Below, in pieces: positions 1-5,324 of a DNA stretch of 5,324 nt (position 1 is its first letter; each line of letters starts with the position of its first letter). The translations under genes and the position numbers were made by a program. The notes beneath the pieces are model-generated. The model saw only the letters and a list, made by a program, of their open reading frames with translations. It ran no database searches and was not told where the DNA came from. The stretch covers positions 1-5,324 of the forward strand of contig CAWJKX010000213.1 of the NCBI GenBank assembly GCA_963843065.1, read 5' to 3'. This DNA comes from JAGVPT01 sp963843065 (GTDB lineage: Bacteria; Bacteroidota; Ignavibacteria; UBA10030; UBA8401).

Positions 1-2
1 AT

Positions 3-503
3 GCTGCGGAATCGTACGCCACCGCGACAATTTCTTCGATGAATGTGGGGTCGAACCTTATCGTTATTGGCAGCGACCACGGCGGTTTTCAAACGAAAGA
101 GATGCTGAAAAAATATCTGGCTGATCTCGGGTACCGGGTGTTGGATGTTGGTACAAATTCAGAAGAAGCATGCGATTATCCGGATTATGCCTACGCGGTT
201 GCTCGCATCGTTGCGAAGGGGGAAGCGTGGCGTGGCATTATGATTGACGCAACCGGAGTTGCATCATCGATTGTGTGCAATAAGGTTCCGGGAGTGAGAG
301 CTGCATCTTGTTACAACGAATTCGTCGCACAAAGCAGCCGTGAGCATAATGACGCTAACGTTCTTACGCTCGGCGCAAAAGTGCTTGGGCCGGAGTTGAT
401 GAAATCGATCGTCAAGGTGTGGCTTGAAACGTGGTTTGGTGGCGGGAGACATAAAAAGCGCGTCGATAAAATATCGGATGTGGAAAAGAGGTTTATGAAG
501 TAG
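3..503 (+). CDS. rpiB: RpiB/LacA/LacB-family sugar-phosphate isomerase, microcompartment-type, 5' partial
   Basis: Family members interconvert aldose and ketose phosphates, classically ribose 5-phosphate and ribulose 5-phosphate, in the cytoplasm. Counting from the ATG at 39, visible family landmarks are GSDHGGF (11-17), DYPDYA (46-51), the anion-hole segment IDATGVASSIVCNK (69-82), SREHNDANVLTLGA (100-113) and FGGGRHKKRVDKI (133-145). The catalytic Cys of E. coli RpiB (Cys65 in ICGTG) is replaced by Asp70; the following Thr and the His of REHND remain. From memory, Asp here is typical of RpiB-like proteins in microcompartment loci and recalls LacA, so activity and substrate are uncertain. 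The ATG at 39 gives a 154-residue, normal-length protein but has no Shine-Dalgarno site. The frame stays open upstream to the window edge (AAESYATATISS precedes it), so I infer an N-terminal extension that begins outside. The alternative is a start at 39 overlapping the TGA at 40-42 of an upstream gene. The family is certain; the substrate and true start are not. Confidence 0.88.
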   Translation, partial: AAESYATATISSMNVGSNLIVIGSDHGGFQTKEMLKKYLADLGYRVLDVGTNSEEACDYPDYAYAVARIVAKGEAWRGIMIDATGVASSIVCNKVPGVRAASCYNEFVAQSSREHNDANVLTLGAKVLGPELMKSIVKVWLETWFGGGRHKKRVDKISDVEKRFMK

Positions 504-719
504 ATTGTGATTGCGCAGAAAACGCAGATTTTGCTCAGATTGCAGATTCCAACTGTACGGTTTTACGCTCTGCTGTGGTGAAAGGATTTTTTGTTGAGCT
601 ATGAAAATGGTGGGGGGGAAAGGCCGATCTTCAAACTATTTTTGGTGAAATAACAAGAGGGAAAACAAACAGGCGGCTTGCTTCAGCAAGGCGCCTGTTT
701 TGTCGTACGGGGATCTTCG
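504..719. other. Non-coding convergent gap between the isomerase and STAS genes
   Basis: This stretch separates two genes that point at each other. It holds the hairpin at 667-700, a G7 run at 612-618 and three close copies of CAGATT (525-530, 536-541, 543-548). The only reading frames are trivial, such as a 15-codon frame at 601-648 without a proper ribosome-binding site. No RNA gene is recognisable. The isomerase stop is 163 nt from the hairpin and I see no closer terminator, so its message probably has a long 3' untranslated tail. Confidence 0.7.
667..700. terminator. Bidirectional intrinsic terminator
   Basis: AAACAGGCG (667-675) pairs perfectly with CGCCTGTTT (692-700). After one G/G mismatch (676, 691), CTTGC (677-681) pairs with GCAAG (686-690) around a 4-nt TTCA loop. 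On the plus strand the stem runs into TTTT (698-701). On the minus strand it is followed by TTTGTTTT (669-662). It lies 19 nt past the STAS stop codon and between convergent genes, so it can end both transcripts. The T tracts are short to moderate, and the minus-strand one is better. Confidence 0.85.
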
Positions 720-1055
720 TCAGAAGCTTTCAACCGCTTTCTTTACCGTATCAAAATGTTCGAAAACGGAAAGGAGTTTAGTTACCTGCAAAAGCTTGAT
801 GATCTTTTCGGAGGCGCCCGCAAGTTTGAGATCTCCTTTGACATTGCGCATCGTCGTTACGCCGCCGATGAGCATGCCAAGACCAGAGCTGTTCATCGTG
901 GAAACACGTTTCAGGTCGACGACAATCTTCTTTTTCTTTGCATCAATAAATTTGTGAAGCGTATTGTTTAGCTCCGTTGCATCGGGGCCGCCGAGAACAT
1001 TTCCTTCGAGCGTTATTACCGTGACGCCTGCGGTTTCTTTCGCCGTAAATTTCAT
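720..1055 (-). CDS. STAS-domain protein, SpoIIAA-like anti-sigma-factor antagonist
   Basis: This 111-residue protein is a single STAS domain, about the full length of SpoIIAA/RsbV-type antagonists. Such cytoplasmic proteins bind an anti-sigma kinase or another partner and are switched off by phosphorylation of one Ser or Thr. The signature is VDLKRVSTMNSSGLGML (46-62). Ser57, by alignment with the SpoIIAA MDSSGLG motif, is the likely phosphosite; the preceding Asp is Asn55 here. The N-terminal strands (KFTAKETAGVTVITLEGNV) and the last part (DLKLAGASEKIIKLLQVTKL) fit the fold. I chose the ATG at 1055 because GGAG (1068-1065) lies 9 nt upstream; a longer in-frame TTG start at 1082 would overlap that site and has no site of its own. 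It follows secF by 47 nt and is probably co-transcribed with it. No cognate kinase or phosphatase gene is in view, so the regulated process is unknown. A stand-alone STAS role in envelope or transport regulation is also possible. Confidence 0.9.
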   Translation of the reverse strand: MKFTAKETAGVTVITLEGNVLGGPDATELNNTLHKFIDAKKKKIVVDLKRVSTMNSSGLGMLIGGVTTMRNVKGDLKLAGASEKIIKLLQVTKLLSVFEHFDTVKKAVESF

Positions 1056-1064
1056 TGCTGGTAT

Positions 1065-1068
1065 CTCC
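1065..1068 (-). promoter_or_regulatory. Ribosome-binding site of the STAS gene
   Basis: GGAG lies 9 nt before the ATG at 1055. It decides the start, because the longer TTG start at 1082 would place this site inside the coding region. Confidence 0.7.
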
Positions 1069-1102
1069 GTAAACAAAGCCAAAAAGTTTTGCCGGCTTCT
1101 TG

Positions 1103-2026
1103 TTAGACTTGATGAGCTTTGAGATTTCTGTACCGTGTGTAGTCGAGGACGATCGCACTTGCAACGTAAATCGATGAATAGGTGCCGGTAATAGTTCCGA
1201 TCAAAAACGTAAATGCAAATCCCCGGTTTACCTCGCCGCCGAAAATAATCAATACCACCAACACCATAATTACCGTGCCGCTCGTAATGACCGTCCTGCT
1301 CAACGTCTCGTTGATCGACTTATTCATTACCGTAAAAAGGCTCTCGCTTCTGTATATCTTCAGGTTCTCCCGAATACGGTCGAAGACAATGACGGTATCG
1401 CTCGTTGAAAATCCGATCAGAGTCAGGAATGCGGCCATGAGATTCTGAGAAATCTCAAGATTCAAGTGAGAGGAAACACCGTTAAAAAGGACGACCAATC
1501 CCAGTGTAAGGAGCACATCGTGGAATAGCGCGATGACCGCTGCAACGCCGTAAATGAACTTGAATCGGAAACCGATATAAATTAATATAATGAACAGTGT
1601 TGCGATGACGGCATAGTAGGCATTTCTGCGAAGTTCGGCGCCGATCTTCGGCCCGATTCTCTCTTCTCTCAGCATTTCGAACTTATTGTCCTGGAACTGA
1701 GCTGACAATCCGGCGCGGATTCTCTCCGAAATCTTAGAACCCTCTCCCTGCTCGGACGTAAGGAGAAGAATATCCCTTGGCGCGCCGAACGTTTTTATCT
1801 CGCTGCCGGCTAATCCGATTTTGTCCATCGTCGCGCGGACTTCGTTGATGGGCGGCGCTGTCTGAAACCGAACGACAAGTTCTGTTCCGCCGAGGAAATC
1901 GATGCTATAGTTCACCGGTTTGAAGATGATCGCGAGTAGACCGACAAAAAGCGTTAACCCTGAAAGCGAGTACCAAATGTATCGCTTTCCCATAAAATCG
2001 ATATTCGTTTTCTTAAATAACCTCAT
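1103..2026 (-). CDS. secF: Protein translocase subunit SecF
   Basis: SecF pairs with SecD in the inner membrane and uses the ion gradient to drive late steps of Sec-dependent export. The 307-residue length is normal. One N-terminal membrane segment (about 16-36) leads to the SecF signature VNYSIDFLGGTELVVRF (38-54). A small periplasmic domain ends in MLREERIGPKIGAELRRN (118-135). Five further membrane segments lie at about 137-153, 157-181, 195-216, 247-263 and 269-293. FSTSDTVIVFDRIREN (206-221) is the fourth-segment motif with the membrane-face Asp216, although the usual Asn of the NDT/NES part is Ser209. NETLSRTVITS (239-249) and GTYSSIYVAS (281-290) are also canonical. The ATG at 2026 is preceded by GGAG (2038-2035) with 8-nt spacing. 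The secD stop is only 23 nt upstream, so translation is probably coupled. The frame is intact and the assignment is secure. Confidence 0.97.
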   Translation of the reverse strand: MRLFKKTNIDFMGKRYIWYSLSGLTLFVGLLAIIFKPVNYSIDFLGGTELVVRFQTAPPINEVRATMDKIGLAGSEIKTFGAPRDILLLTSEQGEGSKISERIRAGLSAQFQDNKFEMLREERIGPKIGAELRRNAYYAVIATLFIILIYIGFRFKFIYGVAAVIALFHDVLLTLGLVVLFNGVSSHLNLEISQNLMAAFLTLIGFSTSDTVIVFDRIRENLKIYRSESLFTVMNKSINETLSRTVITSGTVIMVLVVLIIFGGEVNRGFAFTFLIGTITGTYSSIYVASAIVLDYTRYRNLKAHQV

Positions 2027-2034
2027 GGAAAAAA

Positions 2035-2038
2035 CTCC
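2035..2038 (-). promoter_or_regulatory. Ribosome-binding site of secF
   Basis: GGAG lies 8 nt before the secF ATG, within the 23-nt secD-secF gap. It supports independent initiation in addition to any coupling with secD. Confidence 0.65.
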
Positions 2039-2049
2039 GAGTCCAATGA

Positions 2050-3426
2050 TTAGCCAAAATTAATGGTAGAAGTTGAGCGCGATGTCATGAAATTAAATAT
2101 GACGCGCGTGATAATAATACCGGTGAACAGGTTTGCGGCCGTCCCCATCATGACCGTTAGAGCAAAACCCTGTACCGGGCCTGTTCCGAACTGAAAGAGG
2201 ACAACGCCGCTGAAGAACGTCGTAAGATGCGAATCGAAAATTGCGCTGAATGCTTTCGAATATCCGGCAGAGATTGCTGCGCTCAGCGTCTTTCCCGTCG
2301 TCATTTCTTCACGGATTCTTTCATAAATAAGAACGTTTGTATCGACCGCCATGCCGATCGTCAGTACGATGCCGGCGATACCGGGGAGCGACAGAGTTCC
2401 TCCGAATGCCGCGAGTGTTGCAAACACGAACACGATGTTAATGAATAGCGCGGTGCTTGCCACAAGTCCGCCCGTCCGGTAATAAAAAATCATGAAGAGA
2501 ACGGTAATGATAAGGGCGTAGGTGAATGAATTGATGCCCGCATGGACAGAGTCTTCACCGAGTGACGGTCCGACGCTCCGCTGTTCGATGATATCAACCG
2601 GTGCAGGGAGGGCGCCGGCTTTGAGGACGATTTCAAGCAAGCGCGCTTCGTCAATGTTTTCCATTCCCTCAATCTCGGAACGGCCGCCGGAAATTTTCCC
2701 TTTAATCACTGGAGCGGAAAAAACCGCGTTGTCGAGAACGATGGCCATTCGTTTGTTTACGTTCGCTCCGGTAATTCGCGCCCAATCGCGTGAACCTTCA
2801 CTGTTCATGTTCATGGTAACGATCGGCTGGTTGAAATTGGGGTCGATTGTCGCACGTGCGTCGACGATAACGCCGCCGGTCAGTTCAGGCCTTTGTTCCA
2901 AGCCGTACAAACAATAAAATTTTACTCCTTCGCTCGTGAAACTGGGCTTTGCCCCCCAGTAATACGCCATGTCGCTCGGAATCAATTTCTGGACATCGGG
3001 TCGATTGAGAATACGGTCAACCCTTGCACGGTCATTTTCCGAGGCATATCCCTCGCCCGTTCCTTTTTGATTCGGACGAACAAGCGCGAAGAAAGGATGT
3101 TCTTTCGTGAATTGTTCCGGATTTTTTTCTCCGGGGAGAGCTGATTTCGCAGAATCCGTCCCTGTGAGCGCTGAGAGAGCGTCAATCTGTCTCGCAGTAT
3201 CTTTCGACGCCTGCGCAGCAGTCGTGTCAGTGAAACCTTGCGAGGCAAGATATTTGTCGACGGCTTCCATTGTTTTGTAAATGATGTCAGGGTCTTTCAT
3301 CAATTTGAACTCGAGGAGCGCCGTGCCCTGTAACAACTGGCGTACTTCATCTTCTTTGGACACTCCCGGCAGATCAACAATGATTCTGCGCCCCCCTTGT
3401 TTTTGAATGGTAGGCTCGGAAACGCC
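2050..3426 (-). CDS. secD: SecD, C-terminal part (downstream of a frameshift)
   Basis: This part carries most of the SecD periplasmic region and all of the transport domain, in a frame different from the N-terminal part. It opens with GVSEPTIQKQGGRRIIVDLPGV, which directly continues the VDQY that ends the other part. Joined, the protein is 626 residues, normal for Bacteroidota/Chlorobi SecD. Using joined numbering, the rest of the periplasmic P1 region runs to about 460. It includes a low-complexity Ala/Thr/Ser/Asp stretch near 230-270, GGVIVDARATIDPNFNQP (352-369) and APVDIIEQRSVGPSLG (443-458). Membrane segments follow at about 470-483, 488-509, 515-534, 562-582 and 587-612. GMAVDTNVLIYERIREE (526-542) holds the Asp530 equivalent to E. 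coli Asp519 of the ion pathway. FDSHLTTFFSG (565-575) and GTGPVQGFALT (582-592) are the other conserved motifs. The C-terminus is intact and ends 23 nt before secF. I see no independent start with a ribosome-binding site, so expression needs the frame restored. Confidence 0.95.
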   Translation of the reverse strand, partial: GVSEPTIQKQGGRRIIVDLPGVSKEDEVRQLLQGTALLEFKLMKDPDIIYKTMEAVDKYLASQGFTDTTAAQASKDTARQIDALSALTGTDSAKSALPGEKNPEQFTKEHPFFALVRPNQKGTGEGYASENDRARVDRILNRPDVQKLIPSDMAYYWGAKPSFTSEGVKFYCLYGLEQRPELTGGVIVDARATIDPNFNQPIVTMNMNSEGSRDWARITGANVNKRMAIVLDNAVFSAPVIKGKISGGRSEIEGMENIDEARLLEIVLKAGALPAPVDIIEQRSVGPSLGEDSVHAGINSFTYALIITVLFMIFYYRTGGLVASTALFINIVFVFATLAAFGGTLSLPGIAGIVLTIGMAVDTNVLIYERIREEMTTGKTLSAAISAGYSKAFSAIFDSHLTTFFSGVVLFQFGTGPVQGFALTVMMGTAANLFTGIIITRVIFNFMTSRSTSTINFG

Positions 3427-3931
3427 GGTACTGGTCAACACGGTTGCGGACAATTTCCATCGCGCGGTCGACGGCCTTATCGGATTCGTCGCGCAGCATT
3501 TTGATGATATCGTCATTTGTTTCCCGCAGACTGCCATAATAACGGCTCAGCCGGATTTGTTTTTCCTCGAACTTGCGCTTGAAAATATCGGTGACATTTT
3601 CTTCGCTCAATTGCGTTTCTTTCTCGATCTCTGCGACGATCGCGTTATACTGGTCGTCTTTATTCTTCGCCATTGCTTCAAACATCTTTAGAATGTTCAC
3701 TTCCAGTACGACATGTACGCCCCCCTGCAGGTCAAGGCCGACCTTAATCCGTTTCGAGCGCGAATCGCGAAATTGTTTTTCATTTGTTTGGAGAAACGCG
3801 GCGCTGTCGGCGCCGGAGAGAGTTTCGAGATGCTTATTCAGCCTGTACGACTGATAGGTAGGGTAAAGAAAGAAGATGGCAAGGCCAACTGCCGCCAAAA
3901 TCAAAATCAGCCTACCTCGATACTGTTTCAC
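3374..3931 (-). CDS. secD: SecD, N-terminal part (upstream of a frameshift)
   Basis: As read, the sequence encodes 185 residues. The first 168 are genuine SecD and the last 17 (RRFRAYHSKTRGAQNHC) are out-of-frame. The genuine part has a first membrane segment at about 7-24 and a short linker. It also has the SecD signature KVGLDLQGGVHVVLEVN (63-79), a charged, probably helical region (82-150) and MEIVRNRVDQY (158-168), where the reading frame should continue as GVSEPT. The start is a GTG at 3931, chosen because GGAGG (3943-3939) lies 7 nt upstream and the signal-anchor-like Lys/Arg start follows at once. It is the first gene of the secD-secF-STAS transcript, about 75 nt below a strong promoter. 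If the extra base is real, this product lacks the whole transport domain and would be non-functional; a base-call or assembly error is more likely because the rest of the gene is well conserved. Confidence 0.94.
   Translation of the reverse strand: MKQYRGRLILILAAVGLAIFFLYPTYQSYRLNKHLETLSGADSAAFLQTNEKQFRDSRSKRIKVGLDLQGGVHVVLEVNILKMFEAMAKNKDDQYNAIVAEIEKETQLSEENVTDIFKRKFEEKQIRLSRYYGSLRETNDDIIKMLRDESDKAVDRAMEIVRNRVDQYRRFRAYHSKTRGAQNHC
3424..3428 (-). other. One-base frameshift inside secD
   Basis: On the minus strand the sequence reads GTTGACCAGTACCGGCGTTTCC. Removing one C of TACC gives V-D-Q-Y-G-V-S-E-P-T, the expected SecD continuation, whereas as written the upstream frame goes to RRFRAYHS and stops at 3374. 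The two frames overlap by about 160 nt, and similarity to SecD switches between them exactly here. The site is not a long homopolymer and shows no familiar recoding motif. It is therefore either a base-call or assembly error or a true single-base insertion; the exact base within CCGG cannot be fixed. Confidence 0.9.
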
Positions 3932-3938
3932 GTAGTAA

Positions 3939-3943
3939 CCTCC
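3939..3943 (-). promoter_or_regulatory. Ribosome-binding site fixing the GTG start of secD
   Basis: GGAGG lies 7 nt before the GTG at 3931. It is the strongest Shine-Dalgarno match in the window and decides the non-ATG start of secD. Confidence 0.85.
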
Positions 3944-4012
3944 GAGCGGATATGCATTTCTTTATTTTCGGAATAAAAAGCCATCGTGGCAACATTCATT
4001 CAAAAGTTTAAA

Positions 4013-4041
4013 AATATAACTCAAACTAGCTCAAAAGTCAA
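4013..4041 (-). promoter_or_regulatory. Sigma70-type promoter of the secD-secF-STAS operon
   Basis: On the minus strand a -35 box TTGACT (4041-4036) and a -10 box TATATT (4018-4013) each match the consensus at five of six positions, with an ideal 17-nt spacer. The predicted start of transcription is near 4006, giving a leader of about 75 nt before secD. No experimental support; the assignment rests on sequence match and position. Confidence 0.75.
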
Positions 4042-4111
4042 CGGTAAACTGGGGCAAAGGGATTTCTTGGCGACCGAAGAAATAGCAATTTGTTTAAAGA
4101 ATAACATTTGT

Positions 4112-4140
4112 TTGATGACGCTCATTTCATATATTATTAG
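4112..4140 (+). promoter_or_regulatory. Possible promoter of the lamin-tail gene
   Basis: TTGATG (4112-4117) and TATTAG (4135-4140) have a 17-nt spacer, each matching four of six consensus positions. The predicted start near 4147 leaves a leader of about 37 nt before the ATG at 4184. It is weaker than the divergent secD promoter. The AT-rich surroundings (CATATATTATTAG) offer alternative -10 boxes, so the exact position is uncertain. Confidence 0.45.
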
Positions 4141-4183
4141 AAAAGCTCCCGCTCAAAAGTAAATTCAGGTACAAAGGGAAACT

Positions 4184-5324
4184 ATGAAGATTATTCGTCA
4201 GCCCGGTATCCTATGCGTTGTTCTATGGCTGGGATTTCTGGCTCAGCGTTTGGACGCGCAATCTGCCTCACACATTATGCTCAGCGAAATCTCTCCGATG
4301 CACGGGTCATCGAGTCAGTTTAACACTGGAGAGTTTGTCGAATTGTACAACCCGTTTTCTTATGACGTAACTTTTGACGCCGCTGCTGCCCTCGTTTCGG
4401 GCAATACTCCTCCGGGAACAAACGCGGCCGAATGGCAAGTTTCGCTTTCCGGAAAGACCATCAAGGCGTACGGTTTTTTTCTTATCGGCGATGGCGGAGT
4501 CGCTGGCGCGGATGTTCCTTTTCCATCAAGCAAAAATCTCTCCAACAGCGGCATTCGATCGTGCGTGCAATTGAGGGACGGTGCGACAATTATCGATGCA
4601 TTTGCCTGGGATGCGAGCACGACGCTCTCCGGGAATGGAACGCGCTTCACCCCGAGTAGTGTTTCGTCGGACGGAAAATCGTTCGAACGGAAAAGTTCGT
4701 CTACGGCGACCGGACCGGATACTCTGGGCAACGCGTATGACACGGGCAATAACGCAACGGATTTTTTTGAAAACACTGTAGCGAATGCAAATCCCCAGAA
4801 CTCATCCAGCCCCATCGAGATTAATCCTTTCAAAACGAATGGCGATGGTTCGGGAAAAGCAACGATCATTCCTTCGACCGTGCAAAGAAAAGCTACTGTC
4901 TCTTTTAGTATGCTGTTCACCGGTTCAGGGATCGACAGTGTCACGCTTCTTGTGCCAGCACAGTTTTCATGGAGTAAAAATATTTCGGGCGTGACACAAG
5001 TACCTGTCGGATCGGTTTCTCACGGGACAGAGTCGCTGGTAGGCGACACACTTTGTTTTGGGGCTTTGAATCTAAGTGCGGCAGATACGTTGGTTGTCGC
5101 CATCGCGAATGTGACGGTGCCCGACTCTTCGGCGAGTTTTTCGTTCAATGTAAAGAGCGCTGCGTCTGGGGGGATTCCTGCTTCTCTTTCTACAATGCCG
5201 GTGGTCGCTGTCTATGGTATTACCGCCATTGTCGACCTTCATATCAACGATGCGCAAGGAGTGCCGGTGGCGCCATATCAGATTGGTGCGACGGTGACAA
5301 TTTCCGGAATTATCACCGCGGATT
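4184..5324 (+). CDS. Secreted lamin-tail-domain protein, 3' partial
   Basis: The gene starts at the ATG at 4184 (GGG about 5 nt upstream) and stays open for 380 codons to the window edge. Residues 1-25 are a signal peptide with a short basic start, a hydrophobic core (ILCVVLWLGFLA) and likely cleavage after LDA-25, so the product is exported. About 30-170 is a lamin-tail domain (LTD, a beta-sandwich found in many bacterial surface proteins and secreted nucleases). Its signs are IMLSEISP (31-38), GEFVELYNP (49-57), IKAYGFFLIGDGG (93-105), VQLRDGATIIDAFAWD (128-143) and SDGKSFERKS (162-171). About 215-325 looks like an Ig-like beta domain beginning NGDGSGKATIIPSTV, with a VTLLVPAQFSWS strand. 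From 348, VDLHINDAQG followed by GATVTISGIITAD resembles the start of an OB-fold module that often precedes an exonuclease/endonuclease/phosphatase domain in extracellular nucleases. The nuclease idea is only inference, because the rest is outside. A C-terminal sorting domain may also follow. Confidence 0.82.
   Translation, partial: MKIIRQPGILCVVLWLGFLAQRLDAQSASHIMLSEISPMHGSSSQFNTGEFVELYNPFSYDVTFDAAAALVSGNTPPGTNAAEWQVSLSGKTIKAYGFFLIGDGGVAGADVPFPSSKNLSNSGIRSCVQLRDGATIIDAFAWDASTTLSGNGTRFTPSSVSSDGKSFERKSSSTATGPDTLGNAYDTGNNATDFFENTVANANPQNSSSPIEINPFKTNGDGSGKATIIPSTVQRKATVSFSMLFTGSGIDSVTLLVPAQFSWSKNISGVTQVPVGSVSHGTESLVGDTLCFGALNLSAADTLVVAIANVTVPDSSASFSFNVKSAASGGIPASLSTMPVVAVYGITAIVDLHINDAQGVPVAPYQIGATVTISGIITAD

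Larger units (their letters stand above)
3932..4183. other. Divergent regulatory gap between secD and the lamin-tail gene
   Basis: This AT-rich stretch contains a promoter for each side (4013-4041 minus, 4112-4140 plus), both ribosome-binding sites, and three copies of TCAAAAGT (4000-4007, 4031-4038, 4153-4160). I see no coding frame, RNA gene or riboswitch-like structure. The roughly 75-nt secD leader has no obvious terminator or leader peptide. Confidence 0.7.

Noticed and set aside
1..42. Frame-1 tail MLRNRTPPRQFLR ending in TGA that overlaps the ATG at 39
   Set aside because: An ATGA overlap would suit translational coupling, but the peptide is Arg-rich with unusual codons and has no recognisable similarity; the in-frame extension of the isomerase looks more likely. 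It cannot be fully excluded without upstream sequence.
612..618. G7 homopolymer as a phase-variable switch
   Set aside because: It lies in a non-coding gap between convergent genes, away from any promoter or start codon, so length changes would have no evident target.
601..648. Small 15-codon frame (MKMVGGKGRSS...) after the isomerase gene
   Set aside because: It is too short, includes a G7 run, and has no properly spaced ribosome-binding site.
678..971. Plus-strand open frames of 85-97 codons across the terminator and STAS gene
   Set aside because: They start inside or next to the hairpin and run antisense to a clear STAS domain.
2522..2917. Plus-strand open frame of 131 codons inside secD
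   Set aside because: It is a shadow of the strongly conserved SecD coding strand, with no start signal and no recognisable protein.
3424..3440. Programmed +1 frameshifting in secD
   Set aside because: The site CAG-TAC-CGG has no stop codon at the shift point, no known slippery pattern, and SecD is not known to be recoded; an error or mutation is simpler.
4360..4944. Long minus-strand open frame of 194 codons opposite the lamin-tail gene
   Set aside because: It is antisense to a frame with a signal peptide and recognisable domain motifs, its protein matches no family I know, and it lacks a ribosome-binding site and context.

Overview
The window (about half G+C by eye) holds an accessory metabolic gene at its left edge, a secretion operon in the middle and the start of an exported-protein gene at its right edge. 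The organism is probably a bacterium of the Fibrobacteres-Chlorobi-Bacteroidota group, most likely on the Chlorobi/Ignavibacteria side. This is inference. It rests on separate secD and secF genes with a long Bacteroidota/Chlorobi-style SecD periplasmic domain, clear Shine-Dalgarno sites and sigma70-like promoters (unlike typical Bacteroidia), a lamin-tail exported protein, and an RpiB-like protein of the kind found in bacterial microcompartment loci.

Layout: (a) 1-503, plus strand: an RpiB/LacA/LacB-family sugar-phosphate isomerase, probably cut at its 5' end by the window edge. The usual RpiB catalytic Cys is replaced by Asp. (b) 504-719: a non-coding convergent gap with a strong hairpin at 667-700 that can terminate transcription from both sides. 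(c) 720-3931, minus strand: secD, then secF, then a small STAS-domain gene, with 23- and 47-nt gaps and a good ribosome-binding site before each, so they are likely one transcript. A strong sigma70-like promoter lies at 4013-4041. secD carries a one-base frameshift near 3424-3428. (d) 3932-4183: a divergent regulatory gap with a promoter for each side. (e) 4184 to the right edge, plus strand: a secreted lamin-tail-domain protein with a signal peptide, open at its 3' end.

SecD and SecF form the membrane complex that uses the proton or sodium gradient to pull proteins out of the SecYEG channel. The divergent lamin-tail protein is a predicted Sec client, but this is only a general relation and not evidence of a dedicated pair. 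The STAS protein resembles SpoIIAA-type anti-sigma-factor antagonists; no partner kinase or phosphatase gene lies in the window. I found no tRNA, rRNA, CRISPR array, insertion sequence or clearly new system here. The points most worth following are the active-site change and N-terminal extension of the RpiB-like protein, the secD frameshift, and the STAS gene at the end of the secDF operon.
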